DNA of 64,000 bases, taken from the NCBI GenBank assembly GCA_034666985.1, contig JAXDKS010000022.1, positions 186,001 through 250,000 on the forward strand, read 5' to 3'. This document shows positions 26,438 through 35,316 of this stretch, one piece after another; position 1 is the stretch's first letter; each line of letters begins with the position of its first letter. The notes under the pieces are model-generated. The model was not told the DNA's origin, made no database searches, and worked only from the letters and a program-made list of their open reading frames with translations. The translations under genes were made by a program, and so were the position numbers. The DNA comes from DATARR01 sp034666985. Its GTDB lineage: Bacteria; Acidobacteriota; Thermoanaerobaculia; Multivoradales; UBA5704.

Positions 26438-28930
26438 CTACCCCCCCGTCGTAAACGCCAGCGTCAGCAGCGTCTGCTGCTCCAGGGTATGCGCCTTGGC
26501 CGAGCCCGTCGCCGGGCTGCCGCTCGCCGAGCGCTTTACGGAGCGGATGGGGCGGCGCAGGAGGTGCTCGATGCGTGGCTGGACGAAGAAGAGAGCTCCC
26601 ATGTTGGAGGGCTCCTCCTGCACCCAGACCACGTCACGGGCCTTGGGATTCTGCTCGAAGATCGCCCGCAGCTCCTGGCTCGGGAAAGGGTAGAGCTGGT
26701 CGAGGAAGACGATCGCCGTGGTGGTGTCCTGGCGCTTCTCCCGCTCCCGCTTCAGCTCGTGGCCGATCTTGCCGGTGCACAACAGGATCCGTTGGGCGTC
26801 ACGGACGTCAGGGTCGGGCACGGCCCGCAGGAAGTTGTCGCGCGCCAGGTCCTCCAGGGTCGAGGCCGAGTCCTTGTGGCGCAGCATGCTCTTCGGGGTC
26901 ATCACGATCAGCGGCTTGCGCCACGCTGTCAGCGCCTGACGGCGGACCATGTGGAAGTACTGGCCTGCGGTCGAGGGCTGACAGACCTGGATATTGTGCT
27001 CGCCGCAGAGCTGGAGGTAGCGCTCCATGCGGGCGCTCGAATGCTCCGGCCCCTGCCCCTCGTAGCCGTGAGGGAGGAGCATCACCACCCCGGAGAGGAG
27101 GCCCCACTTGTCCTCGCCCGCGGTGATGAACTGGTCGATGATGATCTGCGCGCCGTTGGCGAAGTCGCCGAACTGCGCCTCCCAGCAGACCAGGGTCTCG
27201 GGGAAGTCGCGGCTGTAGCCATACTCGAAGCCGAGGACGGCGGCTTCGGAGAGCATCGAGTCGTAGACCTCGAAGCGGGCCTGGTCCGCCGAGACGTGCT
27301 GGAGCGGCGTGTGCTCCGAGTTGTCCTCGACGTCGATGAGCACCGAGTGGCGCTGGTTGAAGGTGCCGCGCCGGCTGTCCTGCCCCGAGAGGCGGACGGG
27401 CACGCCCGCCTTCACCAGCGAGGCGAAGGCCAGGGCCTCGGCCATTCCATAGTCGATGGGCCGCTTGCCGTTCCCCATCTCGGCGCGCTGCTGGAGCAGG
27501 GCCTGGATCTTCTTGTGGACGTGGAACCCCTCGGGCGCCGTGGTGAGCGGCGCGGTCAGGGCCGCGATCTCCGCCGCCGGCAGGCCGGTCTTCACCTCGT
27601 ACTCGGGGAGCCAGCGGCGTCCCTTGAAGGGGTCCCAGTAGGGCGGAAGGGTGCGCAGGGTGGGCCGGTCCACCGAGGGCGCCTGCGCCTCCTTGTGGTC
27701 GGCGTCGAGCCCGGCGCGGATCGCCTCCTCCCGCCGCTTCGCCTCCTCCTCGGAGACGCCGGTCGCCTGGGCGTAGAGCCGCCACGCCGGCGGATGGACC
27801 TGGATCTTCTTGTAGAGGAGCGGCTGGGTGATCGTCGGGTCGTCCACCTCGCTGTGGCCATGGCGGCGGAAGCCGATCAGGTCCACCACCACGTCGCTCT
27901 TGAAGGCGTAGCGGTAGTCGACGGCGATCCGGGCCACGCGGGCGACGGCGTCCGGGTCCTCGCCGTTGACGTGGAAGATGGGGATCGGCAGGCGCCGGGC
28001 CACGTCCGAGGCGAAGCGGGAGGAGTGGAGGGCCTTGGGCTCGGTGGTGAAACCGATGAGATTGTTGACGATGACCTGCACCGTCCCCCCCACTTTGTAG
28101 CCGTCGAGGTCCGCCAGGTTCAGAGTCTCGGCGAGAACCCCCTGGCCGGCGAAGGCGGCGTCGCCATGGAGGACGATGGGGAAGACCACGTCGTTGTGCT
28201 CGTCGCCCAGGCGCACCTGCTTGGCCCGCACCCGGCCCAGCGCCACGGGATCGACCGCCTCCAGGTGGCTGGGATTGGAAACCAGGTGGATGTTGACCGT
28301 GTGGCCGTTGCGCGCCTGGTGGTCGCCGGTGGCGCCCATGTGGTACTTGACGTCGCCGCCCCCGAGGATGCTGCGCGGGTCCACGTCCTCGAAGCCGGCG
28401 AAGATCTCGGCCGGGCTGCGGCCCACGGTGTGGACCACGACGTTGAGCCGCCCGCGGTGGCTCATGGCGATCACGACCTGGCTCGTCCGGTGGACTGCGG
28501 CGGTCTCGAGCATCTCGTCGAGCAGGGGGAGGAGGGACTCGACCCCTTCGATGGAGAACCGCTTGGTGCCGAGATAGCGCGACTGGATGAACTGCTCGAA
28601 GGTCTCGGCCCGGGTGAGGAGCTCCAGGATGCGGTCGCGGTCCACGGCCGGCGGCTCGGACTCCATCCGCTCCTGGATCCACCGCCGCCGGGCGGGATCG
28701 CCGATATGCATGTACTCGACGCCGATGGTGCCGCAGTAGTAGCGCCGGGCATACTCGGCGGTGGCGGGATCGCAGTCCTCGAGCCCGGGCGCGGTCGCCG
28801 GAGGGAGCCGGTTCAACGGGTCCAGATCCGCCAGCAGATATCCCAGCCGGCGGTAGGCGTTCAAGCTCTTCTCGTCCAGCGCCGCGGGGCGCTCGGGCGT
28901 GATGGTCGGAGGGAGGGTGGTCGTTTCCAT
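26438..28930 (-). CDS. sucA: 2-oxoglutarate dehydrogenase E1 component
   Basis: 830 aa. Thiamine-diphosphate decarboxylase of the TCA-cycle 2-oxoglutarate dehydrogenase complex. Seen: CGTIGVEYMHIGDPARRRW, MSHRGRLNVVVHTVGR, LHGDAAFAGQGVLAETLNLA (ThDP/Mg), GFRRHGHSEVDDPTITQPLL, GQDSRRGTFNQRHSV, and a C-terminal RILLCTGKIGHELK. The protein begins about 90 residues later than E. coli SucA, lacking most of the N-terminal E2-docking segment. ATG 28930 follows a TATCCT box by nine bases; an upstream in-frame ATG (28951) is less likely. No sucB is adjacent. Confidence 0.94.
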   Translation of the reverse strand: METTTLPPTITPERPAALDEKSLNAYRRLGYLLADLDPLNRLPPATAPGLEDCDPATAEYARRYYCGTIGVEYMHIGDPARRRWIQERMESEPPAVDRDRILELLTRAETFEQFIQSRYLGTKRFSIEGVESLLPLLDEMLETAAVHRTSQVVIAMSHRGRLNVVVHTVGRSPAEIFAGFEDVDPRSILGGGDVKYHMGATGDHQARNGHTVNIHLVSNPSHLEAVDPVALGRVRAKQVRLGDEHNDVVFPIVLHGDAAFAGQGVLAETLNLADLDGYKVGGTVQVIVNNLIGFTTEPKALHSSRFASDVARRLPIPIFHVNGEDPDAVARVARIAVDYRYAFKSDVVVDLIGFRRHGHSEVDDPTITQPLLYKKIQVHPPAWRLYAQATGVSEEEAKRREEAIRAGLDADHKEAQAPSVDRPTLRTLPPYWDPFKGRRWLPEYEVKTGLPAAEIAALTAPLTTAPEGFHVHKKIQALLQQRAEMGNGKRPIDYGMAEALAFASLVKAGVPVRLSGQDSRRGTFNQRHSVLIDVEDNSEHTPLQHVSADQARFEVYDSMLSEAAVLGFEYGYSRDFPETLVCWEAQFGDFANGAQIIIDQFITAGEDKWGLLSGVVMLLPHGYEGQGPEHSSARMERYLQLCGEHNIQVCQPSTAGQYFHMVRRQALTAWRKPLIVMTPKSMLRHKDSASTLEDLARDNFLRAVPDPDVRDAQRILLCTGKIGHELKREREKRQDTTTAIVFLDQLYPFPSQELRAIFEQNPKARDVVWVQEEPSNMGALFFVQPRIEHLLRRPIRSVKRSASGSPATGSAKAHTLEQQTLLTLAFTTGG

Positions 28931-28939
28931 GACTTCAGG

Positions 28940-28945
28940 AGGATA
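28940..28945 (-). promoter_or_regulatory. -10 box TATCCT, leaderless arrangement
   Basis: On the minus strand TATCCT ends nine bases before the sucA ATG, with no purine-rich ribosome site between. Confidence 0.4.
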
Positions 28946-28989
28946 GCGCATCTGGGAAGGGGGCCATCCACCTGCGGCAGGCGGCCGCA

Positions 28990-29340
28990 TTACTGTGAAG
29001 TTACAGCCTCAACCCTTTGCGTGTCGAACCGGCCCTGGTGCGCGATGTTCCATCCGATCCAGGAGAAGTACCCCACGGGTACCAGGAGGAGGAGCGCCGC
29101 CAGACCTCGGCGTCCCGAGCGGACGGCGAGGGCTCCCATCGCGGGGAAGAGCGGCAGGAGGGCGATCAGTACCCCGCCTCGCAACTCCCCTCCCAGCCCG
29201 ATATACAGCGAAGCCGGCACGGTGAGCAGGGCGGCAAGACCCAGGAGGAGGGGTGCGCGGTGCGAGATCCCTAGGATCGACAGGCCGAGGGCGAGGACCA
29301 ATGCGGGCCAGAAGAGCAGCGAGAGGATGGCGGCGATCAT
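28990..29340 (-). CDS. Small integral membrane protein, unknown
   Basis: 116 aa with four predicted membrane helices (FWPALVLALGLSILGI, LLLGLAALLTVPASLYIGL, LIALLPLFPAMGALAV, LAALLLLVPVGYFSWIGW) and a short polar C-terminus. A strong ribosome site (CGGGGAGGT) precedes the ATG. It ends 59 bp before sucA. No family recognised. Confidence 0.65.
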   Translation of the reverse strand: MIAAILSLLFWPALVLALGLSILGISHRAPLLLGLAALLTVPASLYIGLGGELRGGVLIALLPLFPAMGALAVRSGRRGLAALLLLVPVGYFSWIGWNIAHQGRFDTQRVEAVTSQ

Positions 29341-29448
29341 GGAAACCTCCCCGTGAGCGTGAGGCGAAGCGGTTCTGAGATGATTGTAGGTCTACTACGT
29401 CCTGTCGGTCACCTTCCACGTCGGTCATTGAGCGCAGCGTGCCGAAAA

Positions 29449-29485
29449 GGAAAAGACCCGCTCCGGCGGCGCCGTCGCGGGTCTT
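29449..29485 (-). terminator. Intrinsic terminator after the CSLREA protein gene
   Basis: AAGACCCGC (29453-29461) pairs with GCGGGTCTT (29477-29485); on the minus strand the hairpin is followed by TTTTCCTTTT. Confidence 0.75.
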
Positions 29486-29515
29486 GGGATCGTCGAGCCT
29501 GTCAATCCCGGCCGG

Positions 29516-31027
29516 TTACGGACAGGTGCCGAAGGCGTTGGTATCCAGCACGGTCTTGAAGGTCTGGCCCTGGGGATTGGTGTAGACCTGGACCAGCCCG
29601 GTCTTTTTGTCGATCACCGTGACGCGCGCCTCCAGGTTGGTCAAACCACTGAGGAAGACCCAGAACCTGTTGTTGAAGCTGCAGGCGTTGATCACCTTGA
29701 CGGTCAGCTCCACATTGTCCGGGCTGAAGAACCAGAAGTAGCCGCTGTCCGGGGTGAGCTCGACCCCCTGCGCGGAGCCGGTGAGGCCGGCGCCGGTCTT
29801 CCAGGTGGCCATCACCTGGAAGCGGTTGCCGGAGAGACAGAGGAAGGGGCCGCCGGCCACGCAGGCGCTCGTCGCCTCGTAGGCCCCGATGTCGCAGCGG
29901 GGCGTAATGTCCGGCCGCGCAGCGCCGCGCTGGTCGGTGGCTTCGCAGGCGCGACCGCCCGAGCCGGGAGTCGCCGGGTTGCCGGCTTGGAGGGCCGGGC
30001 TGTTAGGGGTCAGAGGCCGGGTCGGAGTCGGTCCGCCAGCCGGCTGGAGCGGATTGAGCCTGGCTGAGATGGGGGTGGCGGCCGTGCCCACCTGGTCGTG
30101 GTTGGCGGCGGAGGGGCCGATGCAGGTGGCGTCCGCGATGCCGATCAGGTTGTAGCTGGAGTCGACGGCCCCCAGGCAGTCTGGCTGATGGGTCGCGGTG
30201 TTGCTGGCGATGATGGAGTTGGAGATCCTCGGCGCCAAGCCGATGAACGGATTGCTCTCCACGAACAGGCCGCCGCCGCTGAGGGCGTTGTTCCCCGCCA
30301 CCGTGATGTTGTTGATGGTGGCGTGGGCGGTGCCGAAGACGTAGAGGCCGCCGCCCATGTCGGCGTCGGCGTGGTTGTCCGAGACCGTGACGTTGGCGAG
30401 GCTCAGGGTGCCGCCGGCGGCCAGACCGCCACCGCCGCTCTGCGAGCTGTTGTTCGCGATCGTGCTGTCGGTCACCGTCAGCGAGGCGTTGGTGCCGTTG
30501 GAGTAGAGGGCGCCGCCGAAGCCGGGGCCGTCCGGTCCGGCGACGCTGGAGCTCCCGGTCAGAACGCTGCGCGTGATCGTCAGGCTGCCCTCGTTGCAGA
30601 TGGCGCCGCCGACGCCCGGAGCCCGGCCGTTGCGGAGGGTGACGTCGCGGATCTCGACCGTGACGCCCCCGGGCACCTGGAAGATGCGGTCGAGGGCGCC
30701 GCCGTCGATGATGGTGTTGGGGGCGCCGTCGCCCACCAGCACGAGGTTGCCCAGGACGTCCAGGTCGCCCGTGGCTCCGAGGCCCTCGGCGTTGCCGGGG
30801 ATCGTCAGGAAGTAGATGCCGGCGTGCAGCAGGATGACGTCGTCTCCCGGGCTCTGGTTGGCGGCGAGGATCGCCTCGCGCAGCGAGCAGTCCTGCGGCG
30901 TGCAGGCGCCGTCGGCGGAGTCGGTGGTCTTGTTGGGGACGAAGACCGCGGCCTGCGCGGTCGAGGCCACGGCCAGGGAGACAGCCGCAGCGATGAAGAG
31001 GCTGAGGAACCTGCGAATCATGATCAT
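29516..31027 (-). CDS. Secreted CSLREA-domain parallel beta-helix protein
   Basis: 503 aa. Signal peptide (MIRRFLSLFIAAAVSLAVAS, cleaved after AQA), then VPNKTTDSADGACTPQDCSL-REAILAAN, the CSLREA motif. Next come right-handed beta-helix repeats (IRDVTLRNGR, ITRSVLTGSS, VTDSTIANNSS, LANVTVSDNHA, INNITVAGNNA) and the choice-of-anchor-Q element DIGAYEA. The last ~110 residues form a separate domain (LCLSGNRFQVMATWKT) common at the end of such proteins. Probably cell-surface or secreted; ligand unknown. Start 31021 is equally possible. Confidence 0.88.
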   Translation of the reverse strand: MIMIRRFLSLFIAAAVSLAVASTAQAAVFVPNKTTDSADGACTPQDCSLREAILAANQSPGDDVILLHAGIYFLTIPGNAEGLGATGDLDVLGNLVLVGDGAPNTIIDGGALDRIFQVPGGVTVEIRDVTLRNGRAPGVGGAICNEGSLTITRSVLTGSSSVAGPDGPGFGGALYSNGTNASLTVTDSTIANNSSQSGGGGLAAGGTLSLANVTVSDNHADADMGGGLYVFGTAHATINNITVAGNNALSGGGLFVESNPFIGLAPRISNSIIASNTATHQPDCLGAVDSSYNLIGIADATCIGPSAANHDQVGTAATPISARLNPLQPAGGPTPTRPLTPNSPALQAGNPATPGSGGRACEATDQRGAARPDITPRCDIGAYEATSACVAGGPFLCLSGNRFQVMATWKTGAGLTGSAQGVELTPDSGYFWFFSPDNVELTVKVINACSFNNRFWVFLSGLTNLEARVTVIDKKTGLVQVYTNPQGQTFKTVLDTNAFGTCP

Positions 31028-31170
31028 TTCTCCTTCGAAACAGGGTACAACGATTCCAAAATCGTCCGTGATGCTTCGGTCGGCGTCTCGCCGAGGTTTT
31101 CGAGCGGCTCGTTCTCGTGCGTTCTGAAAGGTTTACGGGAGTGGTGGCCGGATCGTCTATCGCTGTCCCC

Positions 31171-31255
31171 GTAGGGTGCGCTGTGCGCACCGTGTTCGTC
31201 CGTGTTCGTCCATGATCGTCCCGTGCCCCTTCCCGGTGCGCACAGCGCACCCTAC
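31171..31255. repeat. Palindromic intergenic repeat, copy 1
   Basis: Arms of 21 bp (31171-31191 and 31235-31255), sequence GTAGGGTGCGCTGTGCGCAC plus C, perfectly inverted, with a 43-nt loop that itself contains a short tandem CGTGTTCGTC. It sits in a divergent intergenic region, ending 10 bp before the -10 box of the PIG-L gene, so here it cannot be a terminator for either neighbour. Confidence 0.9.
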
Positions 31256-31265
31256 GGCACCCTGC

Positions 31266-31271
31266 TAGACT
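31266..31271 (+). promoter_or_regulatory. -10 box TAGACT
   Basis: GCTAGACT, 52 bp before the PIG-L gene start and 10 bp after palindromic repeat copy 1. Confidence 0.45.
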
Positions 31272-31323
31272 GCCCCGCGGTCTGCCCTGGGCAGGCCGGA
31301 ACCCCTGTGGAGCCCTGAAAGAC

Positions 31324-33966
31324 ATGACGCGACGAATCGCGAAGCCCGTTTCCGCCGTCCTCTCCTTCCTCTTCCTGAGCCTGCTCCTGCCGTCCGCCTC
31401 GCCAGCGCAGCTCGCTCCCCAGCCCCTGGAGCCCGCGGGCACGGGCGGCGTGGCGACCGTGGAGCGGGCCCTGGACAAGCTCTCCACCCACAAGCGTCTG
31501 CTGGTGATCGGCGCCCACCCGGACGACGAGGACACGTCACTCATCGCCGTCGTCTCCCGGGGGATGGGCGGCGAGGCGGCCTACCTCTCCCTGAGCCGGG
31601 GCGAGGGCGGCCAGAACCTGATCGGCTCGGAGCTGGGGGTGGGCCTGGGCCTGCTGCGCAGCCGCGAGCTGCTGGCGGCCCGCTCGGTGGACGGCGGCCG
31701 GCAATACTTCACCCGCGCCTACGACTTCGGCTACACCCGGTCGGTCGACGAGACCCTGAAGCTCTGGCCCAAGGACCTGATGGTGGAGGACGCGGTGCGC
31801 GTCATCCGCCGCTTCAAGCCGCAGGTGGTGGTCTCGGTCTTCCCGGGCGTCCCCCATCCCAACCATGGCCAGCACCAGGTCGCGGGTGTGACCGCCTACG
31901 CGGCCTTCCCCGTAGCCGGGGACGCCGGCGCCCTGCCCCAGCTCGCGGCCGAAGGGCTCGCGCCCTGGACGCCCCAGGTCCTCTACCGGTCGACCTATTT
32001 CGATCCGAACGCCAGCACCATCACCCTGCCCACGAGCGGCGTCGATCCCCTGGCGGGCAAGTCCATCTTCCAGCTCGCCATGGCCAGCCGCAGCATGCAC
32101 CGTTCCCAGGACATGGGACAGATCCAGCGCCTGGGTCCCCAGCAGACCCGGGTGGCCTGGGTGCAGGGAGGGCCGGGCAAGGAGGCCAAGGACCTCTTCG
32201 AGGGGATCGACACCCGCCTCTCCGGGATGGTCGCGACCGTGCCCGACGCCGGCCGCCGCAAGACCGCGGGCGACAAGCTGGATGCCGCCCAGGCCGCGGC
32301 CGAGAAGGCCCGGGCCGCCGTGGCTCCCGAGCGATTGGGGGATACGGTGCCCGCCTTCCTGGAGATCCTTCGCGACCTGCGGGACGCCCGCGCCGGTCTC
32401 GCCGAGGAGGACCGGCCAGCCCGGGAGCTGATCGACGAGAAGATCGACGTGGCCTCGGCGGGCCTCGCCGCGGCGGCCGGCATCGCGGTCGACGCCACCA
32501 CCGAGCGCGAGGAGCTGATCGACGGCGAAACCTTCGCCGTCCAGGCCTCGCTGTGGGACAGCGGCTCGCGGCCGGTCTCCGGCGCCGGCGTCTCCCTCGT
32601 GCCGGTGCCTGAGTGGGGAGCCCAGCCCGTGGCCGGAGAAGCCAAGGAGCTGGCGGCCGGGGCCCTGGGCACCTGGGAGCTGAAGCCGCAGGTGCCGGCA
32701 TCGGCCGCGGCCACCGTCCCCTACTTCCTGCGCAAGCCCCTCACCGGGAGCCTCTACGACTGGTCGGCGGCGAGCCCCACGGAGCGCGGCCTTCCCTTCG
32801 GCCCGCCGCCACTCACCGCCCGCTTCGCCTTCACGATCGAAGGCGTGCCCGTGACTCTGGAGCGCGAGGTGGTCCACCTCCATCGCGACCAGGCGGTCGG
32901 CGAGGTTCGCCGGCCGTTGAGGGTGGTGCCCGAGGTGGAAGTGGCAACGGCGGACGGGCTGCTGGTCTGGCCCGTTCAGAGCGCACAGCCGCGGCGGCTG
33001 CGGGTCACCCTGACCTCCCATTCCAAGGGGCCGGTCCGCGGCCGTTTGGAAGCTATCGCCGAGGGAAGCGCGCCCGCACCCGCCCTCTCGCCCGTGCCGT
33101 TCACCCTGGCGGCTGCCGGCGAGCCCCTGAGCCTCGACCTCTCCCTGGTACCGCCGAAGAAGCTCGCGCCCGGCCAGGCCATCCTGCGTCTGGCCGCCGT
33201 GCTGGAGGACGGCAGGCGCTTCGACCTCGCCGTGCCGGAGGTGGACTATCCCCACATCCGTCCCACGCCGCGGCCGGTGCCCGCCCGGGTGGACCTCCGC
33301 TTCGCCGACCTGCGCCTGCCCCCCCTCAAGCGGGTGGGCTACGTGCGGGGCGCCTCGGACCGCGTCCCCGAGTTCCTGCGCCAGGTGGGCGTGCCACTGG
33401 AGATGCTGGGACCCGAGGAGCTGGGATCAGGCGATCTCAGCCGCTATGACGCCATCGTCGTGGGCAGCCGCGCCTACGAGACCGATCCCGCCCTGGGCCG
33501 GGCCAACCACCGGCTCCTCGACTACGCGAGGAACGGCGGGCTGGTGATCGTCCAGTATCAGCAGTACCCGTATATCGAAGGCAAGTTCGCCCCCTTCCCG
33601 CTCGACATCGCCCGCCCTCACGACCGGGTGACCGACGAGACGGCGGCGGTGACGCTGCTCGATCCCGCGAGCCCGGTCTTCAATGCTCCCAACAAGATCG
33701 GCCCCGCCGACTGGGAGGGCTGGATCCAGGAGCGGGGCCTCTACTTCGCCCACACCTGGGACGCGGCCTACAAGCCGCTGCTGTCGATGAAGGACCCGGA
33801 CACCCCCGACCTCCAGGGCAGCCTGCTGGTGGCGAAGGTGGGCAAGGGCACCTACGTCTACACGGCCTTGGCCCTCTTCCGCCAGCTCCCCGCCGGAGTG
33901 CCCGGGGCCTACCGGCTGTTCGCCAACCTTCTGGCCCTGGGGAAGGCGGTCCCGAAAAACGGATAG
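31324..33966 (+). CDS. Secreted PIG-L family deacetylase
   Basis: 880 aa. Signal peptide to about residue 28 (SFLFLSLLLPSASPA). The zinc-dependent N-acetylglucosaminyl deacetylase domain starts at LLVIGAHPDDEDTSLIA (metal-binding His/Asp and catalytic Asp at about 65-68), with SLSRGEGGQNLIG and the second metal His in GVPHPNHGQHQVAG. The remaining ~600 residues are extra: beta-rich segments and a C-terminal GATase-like fold (YDAIVVGSRAYETD, LVIVQYQQYPYIEG). This long multi-domain form is secreted. It may deacetylate N-acetylated sugars or thiol conjugates; substrate unknown. Confidence 0.88.
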   Translation: MTRRIAKPVSAVLSFLFLSLLLPSASPAQLAPQPLEPAGTGGVATVERALDKLSTHKRLLVIGAHPDDEDTSLIAVVSRGMGGEAAYLSLSRGEGGQNLIGSELGVGLGLLRSRELLAARSVDGGRQYFTRAYDFGYTRSVDETLKLWPKDLMVEDAVRVIRRFKPQVVVSVFPGVPHPNHGQHQVAGVTAYAAFPVAGDAGALPQLAAEGLAPWTPQVLYRSTYFDPNASTITLPTSGVDPLAGKSIFQLAMASRSMHRSQDMGQIQRLGPQQTRVAWVQGGPGKEAKDLFEGIDTRLSGMVATVPDAGRRKTAGDKLDAAQAAAEKARAAVAPERLGDTVPAFLEILRDLRDARAGLAEEDRPARELIDEKIDVASAGLAAAAGIAVDATTEREELIDGETFAVQASLWDSGSRPVSGAGVSLVPVPEWGAQPVAGEAKELAAGALGTWELKPQVPASAAATVPYFLRKPLTGSLYDWSAASPTERGLPFGPPPLTARFAFTIEGVPVTLEREVVHLHRDQAVGEVRRPLRVVPEVEVATADGLLVWPVQSAQPRRLRVTLTSHSKGPVRGRLEAIAEGSAPAPALSPVPFTLAAAGEPLSLDLSLVPPKKLAPGQAILRLAAVLEDGRRFDLAVPEVDYPHIRPTPRPVPARVDLRFADLRLPPLKRVGYVRGASDRVPEFLRQVGVPLEMLGPEELGSGDLSRYDAIVVGSRAYETDPALGRANHRLLDYARNGGLVIVQYQQYPYIEGKFAPFPLDIARPHDRVTDETAAVTLLDPASPVFNAPNKIGPADWEGWIQERGLYFAHTWDAAYKPLLSMKDPDTPDLQGSLLVAKVGKGTYVYTALALFRQLPAGVPGAYRLFANLLALGKAVPKNG

Positions 33967-33969
33967 ACT
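33964..33969 (+). promoter_or_regulatory. -10 box TAGACT, leaderless arrangement
   Basis: GATAGACT overlaps the stop of the PIG-L gene and ends nine bases before the substrate-binding protein ATG, without a ribosome-binding site. Confidence 0.5.
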
Positions 33970-33978
33970 CGTTCACCC

Positions 33979-35025
33979 ATGAACCGACTCCGCTCCCTGC
34001 TCCGCGTAGTCCCGGCGCTCGTCGCCCTGCTCGCCGCGAGCTGCGGCGACGGCCGCACGCACCTGACGGTCTACTCCCCCCATGGGAGCGACCTGCTGGC
34101 CCTGATGGAGAAGGCCTTCGAGGCCAGACATCCGGAGGTGGACGTCCGCTGGCTCGACATGGGCTCGCAGGAGGTCTACGACCGCATCCGCTCCGAGGCC
34201 GCCAACGCCCAGGCCGACGTCTGGTTCGGCGGGCCGCAGACGATCTTCGCCCGCGGCGCCGCCGACGGCCTGCTGGCACCCTACCGGCCGCAATGGGCGG
34301 ACGCCGTGCCGCCGGGCAGCCGCGATCCCCACGACCTCTACCTCGCCTCCTACCGCACGGCTCCGGTGCTGGCCTACAACTCGGCGGCAGTGAAACGCGA
34401 GGAGGCCCCGGCCGACTGGGACGACCTGCTCGATCCGCGCTGGAAGGGGAAGATCCTCATCCGCGATCCCCTGGCGAGCGGCACCATGCGCACCCTCTTC
34501 GGGATGATCCTCGCCAAATCGGTTCAGGAGACGGGGAGCCCCGACCGGGGTTGGGACTGGCTGCGCCGCTTCGACGCGCAGACCAAGGAGTACGTCCAGA
34601 ACCCGGTCCTCATGATGGAGAAGCTCAAGCGCCAGGAGGGGACCATCACCGTCTGGGAGCTCACCGACATGCTCTGGCAGGCGAAGCGCGGCGCTCCCCT
34701 GGGCTACAGGTTCGCGAAGAGCGGCGCGCCGGTGATCGACGACTCGATCGGCCTGGTCAAGGGGGCGCCGCACCCGGAGCAGGCCAAGGCGTTCATCGAA
34801 TTCGTGGGCAGCGTCGAGGGGCAGGAGCTGGCGGCCCGCGACGCCTTCCGCCTGCCGGCCCGCACCGATCTGCCTCCCGAGCGCCTGCCGCAATGGGCCC
34901 GGGACGTTTTGAAAGAGCTCAAGCCGGCCGACGTGGACTGGAACCTGATCACACAGCACGGTCAGGAGTGGATGGCCACCTGGGACCGCACCGTGCGCGG
35001 GCACGGCGCCGCGGCGGCGCGTTGA
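33979..35025 (+). CDS. ABC transporter substrate-binding lipoprotein (iron/thiamine/phosphonate type)
   Basis: 348 aa. Lipobox LAASC puts the lipidated Cys at residue 22. The mature part is a family-1 periplasmic binding protein: LTVYSPHGSDLLALMEKAFE, VDVRWLDMGSQEVYDRI, ADVWFGGPQTIFARGAADG, WDDLLDPRWKGKILIRDP and a late PVIDDSIGLVKGAPHPEQAK. This pattern fits the FbpA/ThiB/PhnS group. With the ATPase and fused permease that follow it makes a complete importer; no Tyr pair diagnostic of ferric binding is obvious, so the ligand is open. Confidence 0.88.
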   Translation: MNRLRSLLRVVPALVALLAASCGDGRTHLTVYSPHGSDLLALMEKAFEARHPEVDVRWLDMGSQEVYDRIRSEAANAQADVWFGGPQTIFARGAADGLLAPYRPQWADAVPPGSRDPHDLYLASYRTAPVLAYNSAAVKREEAPADWDDLLDPRWKGKILIRDPLASGTMRTLFGMILAKSVQETGSPDRGWDWLRRFDAQTKEYVQNPVLMMEKLKRQEGTITVWELTDMLWQAKRGAPLGYRFAKSGAPVIDDSIGLVKGAPHPEQAKAFIEFVGSVEGQELAARDAFRLPARTDLPPERLPQWARDVLKELKPADVDWNLITQHGQEWMATWDRTVRGHGAAAAR

Positions 35026-35072
35026 GGGTGGCTGTTCTATGTCTCAAACGTCCGAGCTGAATCCGGCAGGGT

Positions 35073-35278
35073 GCCCTTCGAAACCTCACCCCCGGCCCCT
35101 CTCCCGGGGGGAGAGGGGGGACTTGGCTGAAAGGGTGGAGCTTGTAGGGTGCGCTGTGCGCACCTTGGACATCGATGACGGTGCGCACAGCGCACCCTAC
35201 GGCAATCCCGCCCGCAGGAGTCCCCTCTCTCCCCCCGGGCCCCCACGGATATTGGCCGGGGGTGAGGTTTCGGAGGGC
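35073..35278. repeat. Nested ~206-bp palindromic element containing repeat copy 2
   Basis: Three nested inverted repeats: outer arms 35073-35097 / 35254-35278 (24 of 25 match), middle arms 35103-35122 / 35220-35239 (18 of 20), inner arms 35144-35164 / 35180-35200, the last being copy 2 of the GTAGGGTGCGC palindrome. It lies between the substrate-binding protein and ATPase genes. Transcribed, it would fold into one long hairpin, which could separate expression of the two. Confidence 0.85.
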
Positions 35279-35316
35279 AAGCCGCCCGCTTTCAAGACAC
35301 CCTCTCGGGGGGCTGA

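Noticed and set aside
26408..29356. 982-codon plus-strand open frame
   Set aside because: Antisense to sucA and its neighbour; composition is that of a shadow frame with no domain.
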